Below, piece by piece: positions 34,254 to 43,969 of a stretch of 64,000 bases of DNA (position 1 is the stretch's first letter; each line of letters begins with the position of its first letter). Source of the DNA: Bacteroidales bacterium. Its GTDB lineage: Bacteria > Bacteroidota > Bacteroidia > Bacteroidales > UBA10428. The notes beneath the pieces are model-generated. The model saw only the letters and a program-made list of their open reading frames with translations. It had not been told where the DNA came from and ran no database searches. The DNA lies in contig JAFGKY010000028.1 in assembly GCA_016928305.1 (NCBI GenBank), forward strand, positions 43,627 to 107,626. The letters run 5' to 3'. The position numbers and the translations under genes were made by a program.

Positions 34254-34721
34254 TTATAGCTTTGTATCCAATCGCTTTTTAAGCTGTAAGAATTTATTAA
34301 AATCTATGTTCCCCGCCACATCAATTATCGTAAATTTTTCTTTGTTTTCAATAAGGGCTACCAATCCAACGGTTTTTCCTCTTTTCTCCTTTCCGTATAA
34401 TAATATCTTATTTCCCTGGTCGGTGAAAGTCATGAGCTCTTTGTATAGTTCATCGGTCAGATTTTTTTTGAGGCCGGTAATCGGATCTGCTTTAAAATGC
34501 TGATTGGCTTTTATATAGTTAAGCACCCTGATTTCCTCAATGTCTTTTACCAGGTCGTCGAATTCCGGATTTTCTTCTGTATTGAGCATTTTAAGCGTGC
34601 TGCTGTATATGAAGACATTATTGTCTTCTTTGAATTCTTTTCTGAACCTGTCGATGCTCTTGCTCTGACCAGCTGCCGAAAGGGAATAAAAAATCAGGAC
34701 AGGAAATATTATTTTTAGCAT
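34254..34721 (-). CDS. DUF4252 family secreted protein
   Basis: The 155-residue product has a signal peptide (MLKIIFPVLIFYSLSAAGQS) and then a compact domain that matches DUF4252, a Bacteroidetes family of unknown function, often annotated as putative autotransporter-adjacent or stress-linked. Features seen are DDLVKDIEEIRVLNY, a lysine/glutamate-rich centre and the C-terminal GLVALIENKEKFTIIDVAGNID strand pair. It lacks a lipobox cysteine and is probably periplasmic. It is on the same strand as and just upstream of the ABC pair. Confidence 0.75.
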   Translation of the reverse strand: MLKIIFPVLIFYSLSAAGQSKSIDRFRKEFKEDNNVFIYSSTLKMLNTEENPEFDDLVKDIEEIRVLNYIKANQHFKADPITGLKKNLTDELYKELMTFTDQGNKILLYGKEKRGKTVGLVALIENKEKFTIIDVAGNIDFNKFLQLKKRLDTKL

Positions 34722-34933
34722 GATTTTTGATGTAAAGTAATTATCTGAAAGAAAAATGGATTAATGTCTATTAATATATAATAAGAGACGAATTTATCCA
34801 TTTAACATTACAGAAGTACAAAAATGTATTACAATCATTCAATGAAATTATAGAAAATAATTAAAAAAATTTCGGGCCGATGCAACCTTTTAAAAAAATA
34901 GTTATCTAATAATTATATAATTCAGGGTGTATT

Positions 34934-35371
34934 ATGAAAATCAGTTACGTTATCTATATAACTGTCATCCTCTTTTCCATGGCATTTTCATGTGAAAACA
35001 AGGAAGATCTTAACCTTTCAGAATCGGAGAAGCAAATAATCGGTGAATGGAATTGGGTTGAATCGGTATATTACTACACGGTTTCCGGTGCCCCGTATAT
35101 TATGAATCCCGATACGCTTGGTTATTCGATCTCCTATATTTTTAAAGCAGATGGCACATTTTATGTTTACCGGAATAATGAAATAGACAATACAGGTACA
35201 TACTGGTTTGAGACAGTCATATACGATGACGGTACCGAATCGCCACTGCGTCTTTTTACACAGGAAGATGAATATGTGAAGTCGGTTAATTATTCCTTTT
35301 CGGAGGATACCCTTGTTTTTGATGAAACCGAGGTGGACGGGGCAAAACGGACCTTTGCCCGGATCCGGTAG
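34934..35371 (+). CDS. Lipocalin-like lipoprotein
   Basis: The 145-residue product has a lipoprotein signal (MKISYVIYITVILFSMAFSC, lipobox ending at Cys20) and a small beta-rich domain beginning IIGEWNWVESVYYYT, a start shared by lipocalin-like (DUF5004/DUF4923-type) proteins of Bacteroidetes. The second residue after the cysteine is Asn-Lys, with no clear surface-export signal of acidic residues directly after it (CENKEDLN). Function is unknown; a small-molecule binding or envelope role is a guess. Single gene in an AT-rich area, ends in TAG. Confidence 0.7.
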   Translation: MKISYVIYITVILFSMAFSCENKEDLNLSESEKQIIGEWNWVESVYYYTVSGAPYIMNPDTLGYSISYIFKADGTFYVYRNNEIDNTGTYWFETVIYDDGTESPLRLFTQEDEYVKSVNYSFSEDTLVFDETEVDGAKRTFARIR

Positions 35372-36421
35372 AATGGTGTTTTTCTCATAACCTGAACGGG
35401 CAAAATCTGGGAATTTTCAGCGTGACAGATTGATCAGTTCGTCTTCATCTGACCGGGAGTTTTCAGTCTCCGGTTCTTTCCACCCCTATACATTGTTAAT
35501 CTGCATCCCACCATACCGGGCCTTCCAATTGTATACTATTGCTCGCTAAATATATGTTCACGGTGTAAATCGACTGCTTTAATTCCGGATTCAATAAAAA
35601 ATTATTTTTATTTATTAAATATTTATTATTATTTATTTGTAATTTTGAATAATTATTAATACAATTGCATTAATAAATATACAAAAGCAATTAGACTGCA
35701 ATTAGCAACAACTGGAAATTTCATAATAAATGTATCTAATTAATAATTAATATATTGCGATTATTTTTAATATATTATCATACGTTCCATTATGTATTTC
35801 GTCCAGTAATTGTTTTCTCATAGTCTATGAACTTTGGTTAGCAACAAAAAACCCGGATTTATCAAGCCGGGTTTTTTTGATTTGGTAAACAGGAGGATAA
35901 TTAAGTTGCTATTCATTACTTTTACTTCTGTAATGTACTGACCTATAATGATTAGATTCCAGATAACAATCAGGATGATTAAAGATCTTTCAGGGATGTC
36001 ATATATAAATGTTTAAAAGCAAATTTAATTATTATTGTAAAATAATTTTCATCTTTTTGTTTTATACCATAATAAAAAATAATAAATAAAAAATAAACAA
36101 AAAGAAAAAGATATCTATTTTTACTATAATTAATTAAAATTCAAATCCATTATAGTCTACTAAAAAATGGAATTATTTGAAATTATAGGTATATCTAAGT
36201 TGTAGAGATTTTAGTTACTTGTCGGTTTGAAATGGAAAGTCGGTATTCAGCTTTGTGAAAAATGTTGAAACCATGAATAAAGCAAATTTGCATACTTTAA
36301 GCTTTCAGGTTTTCGTATCGAACGTGTTTTTGATGTTATTTCAAATAAATACAATAATAATAAGCATATTGGATTTTTATAGCACATGCAGTATTTTGAA
36401 TAAAATAATAATCTAAAAATA
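35372..36421. other. 1,050-base AT-rich non-coding region before the pectin locus
   Basis: No credible coding frame is seen on either strand. The region is very AT-rich (long A/T runs at 35590-35770 and 36000-36140). It holds one TAnnTTTG word (TAATTTTG, 35640-35647), a 10-base direct repeat TTAGCAACAA (35702-35711 and 35838-35847) and a strong terminator right after the second copy. Near the pectate lyase gene TTG (36368-36370) and TATTTTG (36391-36397) form an imperfect promoter. It probably contains the control region of the pectin operon and possibly a small RNA. Confidence 0.5.
35846..35877. terminator. Strong rho-independent terminator without an obvious gene
   Basis: AAAAAACCCGG (35846-35856) pairs perfectly with CCGGGTTTTTT (35867-35877) around a 10-base loop, followed by another T. 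It works on paper in both directions. The nearest plus-strand gene ends 475 bases upstream and the nearest minus-strand gene start is far off, so the transcript it ends is unknown. Confidence 0.8.
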
Positions 36422-37813
36422 ATGAAGAACGTATTTCTTCCAGCAATCATTATGTTGGCGTCAATGTCGGATTCCTGGTCTCAGCGAATTGCTTTTCCGG
36501 GTGCTGAAGGTTATGGAAAATATACGGAAGGCGGACGGGGAGGCATGGTATACGAAGTGACGAACCTGAATGACAGTGGTGAAGGCAGTTTACGGGCTGC
36601 AGTGGAGGCATCCGGACCACGTACTGTAGTCTTCAGGATATCGGGTACCATTGAGCTTGAAAGTCCTTTGAGAATTAAACATCCCTATCTTACTATTGCC
36701 GGTCAGACTGCACCGGGGGATGGTATCTGTATCAGAAAAAATCCCATCATTATTGATGCAGACCATGTGATTATCAGATACCTGCGCATAAGACTGGGTG
36801 ATGAATCAGGCGGCGATTATGATGCGATCTCCGGCAGGTTTGTCAAAAACATCATTCTCGATCATATATCGGCAAGCTGGAGTGTGGATGAAACCATGTC
36901 GATTTATCATTGTGATAGCATAACCATACAATGGTGTATCGTTTCAGAAAGTATGTGTAAATCCAACCATAAAAAAGGCTCTCATGGTTATGGTGGTATT
37001 TGGGGAAGTAATTACGGCACTTATCATCACAACCTGTTGGCGCACCACTCCAGTCGTAATCCCCGGATGGCATCGGGCTCCGGTTTTACCGATTACAGAA
37101 ACAATGTTATCTACAACTGGGGCTACCAAAGTTGTTACGGTGGTGAGAAACAACAAAAAGGTAATCCAAGATTTAATTTTTCAACATTCAATATTGTGGC
37201 AAACTATTACAAACCAGGACCGGCAACGAAATCCGGTGATGTATCCTACCGTATTGCAAATCCGTCTTTTGATGAAAAAACCGATAATCATGGTACATGG
37301 TATATTGCCGGTAATGTCATGGAAGGCAATGCAGAAGTTACATCCGACAATTGGAACGGAGGTGTGCAAACTCAAAATGATAGTATAGCTCATAAAAAAT
37401 TGAAGCTTGCAGATCCATGGCCATCCATGCCGATCAATCAGCAAACAGCGCTTGAGGCTTATCATGCTGTTCTTGACAACGCGGGCGCAATTTTGCCCGG
37501 GAGGGATGCCGTTGACACCCGGATTATTGAAGAAACCCGCGGAGGTTTTGCAACTTACGAAGGTGTTGGATACAAAGCGGAAGTAAAGATTGCTGATGCG
37601 TCGAAAAAGTGCGGGATAATCGACACGCAAAATGATGTCGGTGGCTGGCCGTTGCTAAAAAGCGACCCTGCCCCAAAAGACACTGATCATGACGGTATGC
37701 CCGATGAATGGGAACTCAAAAATGAACTCGACCCGGACAATGCCACGGATCGAAATACAATTGCTGAAGATGGTTACACCATGCTGGAGAAATATATAAA
37801 TAACATCAATTAA
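36422..37813 (+). CDS. Pectate lyase, PL1-type (single domain)
   Basis: The 463-residue protein has a signal peptide (cleavage near SWSQ/RIAF) and a right-handed beta-helix lyase domain of the PL1-type group common in Bacteroidetes: FPGAEGYGKYTEGGRGG, GPRTVVFRISGTIELE, ITIAGQTAPGDG-like TIAGQTAPGDGICI, LDHISASWSVDETMSIY, HHNLLAHHSSRNPRM and YRNNVIYNWGYQSCYGG. It ends with a calcium-binding-like DTDHDGMPDEWEL motif and has no T9SS sorting domain, so it is probably periplasmic. It would cleave de-esterified homogalacturonan by beta-elimination with Ca2+. It starts the pectin operon; paralogues lie at 44.0 and 51.9 kb. Confidence 0.9.
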   Translation: MKNVFLPAIIMLASMSDSWSQRIAFPGAEGYGKYTEGGRGGMVYEVTNLNDSGEGSLRAAVEASGPRTVVFRISGTIELESPLRIKHPYLTIAGQTAPGDGICIRKNPIIIDADHVIIRYLRIRLGDESGGDYDAISGRFVKNIILDHISASWSVDETMSIYHCDSITIQWCIVSESMCKSNHKKGSHGYGGIWGSNYGTYHHNLLAHHSSRNPRMASGSGFTDYRNNVIYNWGYQSCYGGEKQQKGNPRFNFSTFNIVANYYKPGPATKSGDVSYRIANPSFDEKTDNHGTWYIAGNVMEGNAEVTSDNWNGGVQTQNDSIAHKKLKLADPWPSMPINQQTALEAYHAVLDNAGAILPGRDAVDTRIIEETRGGFATYEGVGYKAEVKIADASKKCGIIDTQNDVGGWPLLKSDPAPKDTDHDGMPDEWELKNELDPDNATDRNTIAEDGYTMLEKYINNIN

Positions 37814-37857
37814 CTGGCTATAAGTTTTTATCGTTTCACTATTTTAAAATACTATTT

Positions 37858-39999
37858 ATGAAGGATTGTTCACGTAATGAGATGGAGAAGACCAAAACCA
37901 ATTTATATGGTCATCTAAACAGGGGCAATAATTTTTGTTGTTCCCGAAATCACAATCCTGCCAGGTATTTAATTATTAGCATTACTTTAATGATTTGTGT
38001 ATCGTTGTCGGTGGCACAGGAAATGGATACGGATGTACCGGTCGGGTGGGCAGCCGTGCCAGGCAACGGTGTAGCAAGTACAACCGGGGGTGGCAATGGC
38101 GATGTGGTCACCGCCACAACGGCCGGTCAGTTGTCAGGTTATGCCGGCAGCTCTCAGCCGCTTGTCATTATTGTCGAAGGGACATTAAGTGGAAGCGGGG
38201 CGATCAATGTCGCTTCAAACAAAACCATAATCGGGAAAGGCGCTGATGCCAGGCTTTCAAGTGTTGGCTTAAACTTGAGCAATGTGTCGAACGTTATCAT
38301 TCGCAACCTGACTATCTCCGGATCAACAGATGCAATTGCAACGCGGGGTTCACACCATGTATGGATAGACCACTGCAATGTGTCAGCCTGTGGTGATGGA
38401 CTGATCGATATTACAAAACAGTCAGATTTTCATACGGTATCGTGGACCCGGCTTTCAAACCACGACAAGACCATGCTGATTAACAGCGGGACAAGCCAGC
38501 CGGATGATTTAAACAAGCTGAATACCACCCTCCACCACCTTTGGTTCGACGGAACCAATCAACGCAATCCCAGGGCAGCGTATGGGAAGATTCACGTGTT
38601 CAACTGCTTTCTCAAAAACAACACATCCTACGGAATCGGGCTCCATTCACAGTGCAGGGTTTTGGCAGAAGGAAACTACTTCGACCATGTTTCTAACCCG
38701 ATCACGCAAATGTATCGTCCTGACCCCAACGATATCCATCACGGATTTTGTGAATCGGTGGATAATATTTTCGCCGGTTGTACCGGCGATCGGGATGATG
38801 AAGGCATCAGCTTCCCTGTCAGCCATTATTACAGGTATGATTTTGTGTTCGATTCAGCAGCCAAAGTGCCTTCAATCGTGCAATCAAATGCCGGGCCCAA
38901 CGAGAAGTATGAAAAACTCGGACTGATGCCTGTCCCGGGCAATGGTGCTAAAAATGTTGGCACAAACCCAACACTGAGCTGGACAAAAGGGCCATCAGCC
39001 ATTGGCTATAGGGTGCATTTCGGCACAGATATAAATCAGCTTGCTGACAGCACGGTTCTCGGACAAACCTTTATACCGGGAACACTCGATTCGGCAACCG
39101 TCTATTACTGGAGCGTGGATCAGGTGACATCCGCCGACACGATCAGGGGCAAGGTATGGGTATTTGAGACGTCAACAGGCCTGCCTTCAGTTTCTATTAC
39201 TTCGCCGGTATCAAAAACGAACCTCCCTGCTCAGCCATCCGCTGTCACCATTAATGCAAATGCAACAGACGATAACGGGTCGATTATTAAGGTGGAATTC
39301 TTCCGGGGGATTACTTCACTTGGTGTTGATTCCATTTTCCCCTATGCTTATATATGGAATAATGCCCTTGCCGGAGAACATATCATTTCAGCCAAGGCAA
39401 CGGATAATCAGGGCAATACCGTTACTTCCCCTCTGGTTTATATAAATAAAGAGAATAATCCGCCCTCCGTATCGATCACTTCACCCGCAAATGATACCAC
39501 TTTCGATGCGCCCGCAGGCATCGAAATCCATGCAAATGCATCAGACAACGATGGCTCCATAACCAGTGTTAAATTTTACAAGGGTACAACTTTTTTGGGC
39601 ATTGACAATATTTCACCTTATTCCTTTACCTGGAGCGGTGTTACAAACGGAACATACAGTATAACTGCCGTGGCTACCGATAATTTTGAAGCCACAACAA
39701 CTTCCGCGGCTGTTACTATTACAGTAATAAATGTTACCGGTATTATTGCAGGAGATTGCGGGCACTTAGTGAAAATATACCCTGTGCCAACAAGTAACCT
39801 ACTGACCATTGAATGGGAAAGGGCATCTGATGAGGAAGTAAATATCAGCCTTTCAGATATTTCAGGGAAGGTTCTTCGTTCCGTAAATGCAAATGGTATT
39901 CGCCATACACTTGACATGTCCGGTTTGCCAAATGGCTCTTACCTGATAAAGGTTTCAGGTAAAAACAAGGAGGTGATAAAACAAGTTATAAAGCAATAA
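37858..39999 (+). CDS. Secreted pectate lyase (PL1, Amb_all type) with Ig-like domains and T9SS sorting domain
   Basis: The 713-residue product has a signal peptide after a long, basic N-terminus (hydrophobic part YLIISITLMICVSLSVAQ; the true start may be the ATG at 37882). The PL1 domain (about residues 55-350) shows HHVWIDHCNVSACGDGLIDI, TVSWTRLSNHDKTMLIN and TNQRNPRAAYGKIHVFN with the catalytic Arg. Then come an Fn3-like domain (about 360-440), two Ig-like modules of about 90 residues each beginning PSVSITSP, and a T9SS type A sorting domain (last 80 residues; KIYPVPTSNLL...GSYLIKVSGKNKEVIKQ). It is a distinct PL1 branch from the other three lyases. Exported across the outer membrane and probably surface-held. 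Confidence 0.91.
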   Translation: MKDCSRNEMEKTKTNLYGHLNRGNNFCCSRNHNPARYLIISITLMICVSLSVAQEMDTDVPVGWAAVPGNGVASTTGGGNGDVVTATTAGQLSGYAGSSQPLVIIVEGTLSGSGAINVASNKTIIGKGADARLSSVGLNLSNVSNVIIRNLTISGSTDAIATRGSHHVWIDHCNVSACGDGLIDITKQSDFHTVSWTRLSNHDKTMLINSGTSQPDDLNKLNTTLHHLWFDGTNQRNPRAAYGKIHVFNCFLKNNTSYGIGLHSQCRVLAEGNYFDHVSNPITQMYRPDPNDIHHGFCESVDNIFAGCTGDRDDEGISFPVSHYYRYDFVFDSAAKVPSIVQSNAGPNEKYEKLGLMPVPGNGAKNVGTNPTLSWTKGPSAIGYRVHFGTDINQLADSTVLGQTFIPGTLDSATVYYWSVDQVTSADTIRGKVWVFETSTGLPSVSITSPVSKTNLPAQPSAVTINANATDDNGSIIKVEFFRGITSLGVDSIFPYAYIWNNALAGEHIISAKATDNQGNTVTSPLVYINKENNPPSVSITSPANDTTFDAPAGIEIHANASDNDGSITSVKFYKGTTFLGIDNISPYSFTWSGVTNGTYSITAVATDNFEATTTSAAVTITVINVTGIIAGDCGHLVKIYPVPTSNLLTIEWERASDEEVNISLSDISGKVLRSVNANGIRHTLDMSGLPNGSYLIKVSGKNKEVIKQVIKQ

Positions 40000-40009
40000 A
40001 TACCCTGTT

Positions 40010-41500
40010 ATGAAAACAAAAACAAGAGCACCTGGCTTCAAAGCTAAAATGTATTTGCTGACGGGTTTGCTTGTTTCACTCACGTGCAGTTTTAATACGG
40101 CTGAACCATTCACTGAGGTTAATAAGCCAAGGGTCATTATCACTTCAGATGGCGAGATTGATGACGAATGCTCCATGGTACGGTGCTTGCTCTACGCCAA
40201 CGAATGGGATATCGAGGGTATCGTTACATCAAGTTCGCAATACCACTCGCAGGGGCACAAATGGGTCGGTGATAAATGGATTGACCCCTACCTGGATGCG
40301 TATGCGCAGGTATACCCGAACCTGGTAAAACACGATCCGTCCTATCCGACACCTGAATACCTGCGCGGGCGGACGGCCCTGGGGAACGTGAAAGCTGAAG
40401 GGGAGATGGAGGAAGTGACGGCCGGCTCGCAGCTAATTGTAAAGGTACTCCTGGATGAGACCGATGATCGACCGGTTTGGCTGCAGGCATGGGGCGGACC
40501 GAATACCATTGCCCGGGCGTTAAAAACCATAGAGGAGGACCATCCGGAGAAGATGGCCGGGGTGGCAAAGAAGATCCGGTTCTTTTTTATCTGGGAGCAG
40601 GATTCGACCTATCAGGCATACATTCTTCCGCATTGGGGCAAGTACAATATTCTGACGGTAATATGTGACCAGTTTTGGGCCATCGCCTATCAGTGGAACA
40701 AAATCTTGCCGGAAGACAAACAGGTGTATTTCGGGGCAGATTGGATGAAATCAAATATCCTTGAAGATCATGGAGCGCTGTGTTCCCTTTACAAGGCACA
40801 TGTACACGGGAGCCATGGCCTGTCGGGTGATACGGATTTTAATGACGGAGATTTCCGATCAGAAGGAGATTCACCCTCGTTTTTACATCTGATCGGTACA
40901 GGATTACGAAACATGGAATCACCCGGCTATGGTGGATGGGGCGGTCGTTATGTGAATGTTTATGGCAATACATGGCTCGATCCCGTTCCTGTTGAGGGAT
41001 ATGTATATCCCGAAGGAAGATGGTACACGCAAACTGCATGGGGAAGAAAATACATGCGTGAGGAATATCCAGCAAACAAGGCATTGATGACCGGATATTT
41101 CAAACCTATTACCCGCTGGGCAGATGATTTTCAAAATGATTTTGCCGCCAGGGCTGACTGGTGTATGTTATCTTACAAAGAGGCAAACCACCCGCCTGTT
41201 GTTTCGCTGGATCATTCATTGGATATAGCGGCAGCACCCGGTTCTGTTGTTCAACTGAGCGCCAATGGAACATCGGATCCTGACGGTGACCAGCTTGCGT
41301 ACCATTGGTGGCATTATGACGAAGCAGACAATTTTAACGGAACAATTGAAATTGAAAATGAGGATAACATGGAGGCTTCATTTAAGGTGCCCGATGATAT
41401 AAAGGAAGAAGTTACCATTCAAATAATCTGTGAGGTATGTGATAATGGCACCCCTCCATTGACCCGTTATCAGCGTGTGATTGTTAAAGTGACACCGTAA
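40010..41500 (+). CDS. DUF1593 / Sde0182-like nucleoside-hydrolase-fold protein
   Basis: The 496-residue product has a signal sequence (MYLLTGLLVSLTCSFNTAEP) and a nucleoside hydrolase-like N-domain (about residues 35-330), with the acidic metal-binding cluster SDGEIDDECSM. It is followed by a C-terminal PKD/Ig-like domain (about 395-496; PPVVSLDHSLDIAAAPGS, TSDPDGDQLAYHWW). This is the DUF1593 family (related to Saccharophagus Sde0182, described as a cellulose-binding protein). These proteins are frequent in polysaccharide loci, but their reaction is not established; ribosidase or arabinosidase-like activity is only inferred from the fold. It follows the PL1 gene by 10 bases, so same operon. 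Confidence 0.86.
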   Translation: MKTKTRAPGFKAKMYLLTGLLVSLTCSFNTAEPFTEVNKPRVIITSDGEIDDECSMVRCLLYANEWDIEGIVTSSSQYHSQGHKWVGDKWIDPYLDAYAQVYPNLVKHDPSYPTPEYLRGRTALGNVKAEGEMEEVTAGSQLIVKVLLDETDDRPVWLQAWGGPNTIARALKTIEEDHPEKMAGVAKKIRFFFIWEQDSTYQAYILPHWGKYNILTVICDQFWAIAYQWNKILPEDKQVYFGADWMKSNILEDHGALCSLYKAHVHGSHGLSGDTDFNDGDFRSEGDSPSFLHLIGTGLRNMESPGYGGWGGRYVNVYGNTWLDPVPVEGYVYPEGRWYTQTAWGRKYMREEYPANKALMTGYFKPITRWADDFQNDFAARADWCMLSYKEANHPPVVSLDHSLDIAAAPGSVVQLSANGTSDPDGDQLAYHWWHYDEADNFNGTIEIENEDNMEASFKVPDDIKEEVTIQIICEVCDNGTPPLTRYQRVIVKVTP

Positions 41501-41531
41501 AATATTGACAGTGAAAAACAAGGAAAATAAC

Positions 41532-42338
41532 ATGAAAAAAATACTTTTGTCTGCCCTGTTCTTTCTCTTTGTGGTAACATATTCTCTGGCGGGCGATACG
41601 ATCAAAATAATGCCGGTGGGCAATTCGATCACAGCTGGTGAGCATTACGGTTTTCCGGCTCTGGAGGAACGGACCGGATACCGGAAGCCCCTCTATGAAA
41701 TGCTGGTTAAGGCGGGATACCATGTTGATTTTGTTGGTTCGCAAAACCACGGGATAAGACCAAAAAGTTGCAATGATTGGTATGACTGGAATTGCGAAGC
41801 CTATCCGGGTTGGAAAATACCCGACATTGCAGGCAAGCTTGAAATTGCCCTGGAAACCTGTCAGCCGGATATCCTCCTGGTGCATGTCGGGACAAATGGG
41901 AAAGACTGGGACGAAAAACCCGGCCAGGTTTCGGATATGCTCGACATGATTGATCAGTTTTCTGTTTCCCGTGACCATCCGGTGACCGTATTTCTTTGCC
42001 TTATTATTAAAAGGTTTAAGGATGAGGATCCAGCCCCTACCACGAAGTTCAACGAGGAGGTGGCAAACCGGGTCAAAGCCAGAACCGGAGATAAAATCCG
42101 GATTATTCTGGTAGATATGGAAAATGGAGCCGGTTTGGATTACTCTGATGATTTACCTGATCCGAATGCCAATCCTCCCTGTGAGGGTGGTGATATGATC
42201 GGTACCCGGTACCCGGGTGTTCCCTGTGATAAATATCACCCGAATGATAAAGGAAATACCAGGATGGCCCTGAAATTTTATGAAGAACTGGTTAAAATAC
42301 TGAATAAACCGGCCCAACTGAATAAAAATAGCTTATGA
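41532..42338 (+). CDS. Secreted SGNH/GDSL hydrolase, likely carbohydrate esterase
   Basis: The product (268 residues from the ATG at 41532, which begins the signal peptide MKKILLSALFFLFVVTYSLAG) has an SGNH fold: block I MPVGNSITAGE (Ser nucleophile in GNSIT), block II G in FVGSQNHG, block III VHVGTNGKDW and block V with the Asp-His pair in CDKYHPND. Within a pectin operon the likely substrate is acetyl or other ester groups on galacturonan or rhamnogalacturonan. A frame extension of nine codons exists upstream but precedes the signal peptide. No T9SS domain; periplasmic location likely. Confidence 0.85.
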   Translation: MKKILLSALFFLFVVTYSLAGDTIKIMPVGNSITAGEHYGFPALEERTGYRKPLYEMLVKAGYHVDFVGSQNHGIRPKSCNDWYDWNCEAYPGWKIPDIAGKLEIALETCQPDILLVHVGTNGKDWDEKPGQVSDMLDMIDQFSVSRDHPVTVFLCLIIKRFKDEDPAPTTKFNEEVANRVKARTGDKIRIILVDMENGAGLDYSDDLPDPNANPPCEGGDMIGTRYPGVPCDKYHPNDKGNTRMALKFYEELVKILNKPAQLNKNSL

Positions 42339-42440
42339 TGGTAACCAGACAGTTGGCCTGGCATATCATTATGGGCCGCCTGTGAATTTTAGAATACAAA
42401 TACATTCCAATGATCATTGAAATCCTCTAAATACAATGCT

Positions 42441-43871
42441 ATGAAAATTTCGATTCATTATTTCGCCCTGCAATGGAATCTAAGAATATTACAAAAATGG
42501 AGAAATCCTTTCAAACCGGCAGTGTTGTTTCTGCTTCTGATGCCCTACAACCTTAACCTGAATGCGCAGGAAATTGTTGCGGGCCGGATTCCTGAATATC
42601 CTGTTCCGTATGTGTATCCTGCAGCAGATAGCATCAGGGAAGTTTTAAACCGGATACGGATCTACTATGAATCCTCAAGCCCTCAAATCATTATAGACTC
42701 AAAAACCGGTGAAGAAATAACCGACTTCACAACATTCCATCTGTTTGCTGAACCATCCAAAGGTTTTTCCAGTGAATGGTCATACACCCATGGAGTTGTG
42801 CTGTCAGCCTTTGAATACATCGATGACATAACAGGCGACAAAGCTTATTTCGCCAATAACATCAGATTTTTTGATTATGTGGTTGAGCATTTGCCTTATT
42901 TCCAGAAAAATGCCGGAAAGATTAATAAGGATAAGATTGGTAATTGGGGCAGGATATTGAATTTCCATGCTTTGGATGATTGCGGTTCGATAGGCGCTGC
43001 CATGATCAAAACGTATTTAAAAAGCAAAAATGACAAATACCTTGAACTGATCAACAGAACTGCAGATCATATTTCCAATAATCAATTCCGCCTTGATGAC
43101 GGCACACTGGCCCGTAATCGCCCGCAGTATCAATCGGTATGGGCCGATGATCTCTACATGAGCGTGCCGTTTCTTGCGAATATGGGTGTGCTCACGGGAG
43201 ACAATAAATACTTCGACGATGCTGTGAGGCAGATCCTGCAGATGGCAGACAGGCTCTACATTCCGCAGAAAGAACTTTTTGACCACGGCTGGAATGTAAC
43301 ATCGGGTGATTACGATCCTCACTTTTACTGGGGGCGTGCCAGCGGCTGGGCCCTGATGGCCATGGCTGAATTGCTCAGCGTTCTGCCAGAAGACTATCAG
43401 GGCAGGGATAAAATTCTGCATTTATACCGTACCATGGTTCGCAGCCTGGCCAACCTGCAGGATGGAACCGGTTTCTGGCATAACCTGCTGGATAAAAATG
43501 ATACGTACCTGGAAACATCCTGTACAGCCATGTTTACGTATGCCATCGCCAAAGGTATCAATGAAGGCTGGATCAGCCATGTTTATGGTCCTGTGGCGCT
43601 AACAGGCTGGAATGCCACACAGACCCGTGTGCTTGAAAATGGCGCTGTTGACGGCACCTGTGAAGGAACAACATTCGCTCACGACAACACCTATTACTAT
43701 CATCGAGGGCAAAGTATTTACGCAACCCATGGCTATGGACCGGTATTATATGCCGGCGCCGAAATGATCCGCCTGCTGCAAAACGACAAACTCGATGTGA
43801 TAAAAGCCAGAAGCAATTCCATCAACAGTACCTTTCACTTTCTTTTAAAAGACGAATGGCAAGGGAAATAA
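42441..43871 (+). CDS. GH105 unsaturated rhamnogalacturonyl hydrolase (YteR/YesR-like)
   Basis: The product (476 residues from ATG 42441) has a signal sequence (PAVLFLLLMPYNLNLNAQ) and an (alpha/alpha)6-barrel of GH105. Marks are YTHGVVLSAFEYI, NFHALDDCGSIGAAMIKTYL, QSVWADDLYMSVPFLANMG with the probable catalytic Asp, HFYWGRASGWALMAMAELLSVLP and GFWHNLLD...YLETSCTAMFTYAIAKGI. GH105 enzymes remove the unsaturated galacturonyl residue left by lyases, so it acts after the PLs encoded around it. A TTG eight codons upstream is in frame but less likely. Probably periplasmic; no T9SS domain. Confidence 0.9.
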   Translation: MKISIHYFALQWNLRILQKWRNPFKPAVLFLLLMPYNLNLNAQEIVAGRIPEYPVPYVYPAADSIREVLNRIRIYYESSSPQIIIDSKTGEEITDFTTFHLFAEPSKGFSSEWSYTHGVVLSAFEYIDDITGDKAYFANNIRFFDYVVEHLPYFQKNAGKINKDKIGNWGRILNFHALDDCGSIGAAMIKTYLKSKNDKYLELINRTADHISNNQFRLDDGTLARNRPQYQSVWADDLYMSVPFLANMGVLTGDNKYFDDAVRQILQMADRLYIPQKELFDHGWNVTSGDYDPHFYWGRASGWALMAMAELLSVLPEDYQGRDKILHLYRTMVRSLANLQDGTGFWHNLLDKNDTYLETSCTAMFTYAIAKGINEGWISHVYGPVALTGWNATQTRVLENGAVDGTCEGTTFAHDNTYYYHRGQSIYATHGYGPVLYAGAEMIRLLQNDKLDVIKARSNSINSTFHFLLKDEWQGK

Positions 43872-43969
43872 CAATATTGCTATGGTAATGAAAAACTTTA
43901 GCGCTTAATTATAGGACATCGAAGATGCAATGGTCTGATACATAAATCATATAATCAAACGTTGGAAAA

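Noticed and set aside
35702..35847. TTAGCAACAA direct repeats as attachment sites of a mobile element
   Set aside because: Only 10 bases, 136 apart, with no integrase or transposase; probably chance in AT-rich DNA.
36247..36450. Minus-strand 67-codon frame before the first lyase
   Set aside because: Overlaps the lyase start, no recognisable start signals or family features.
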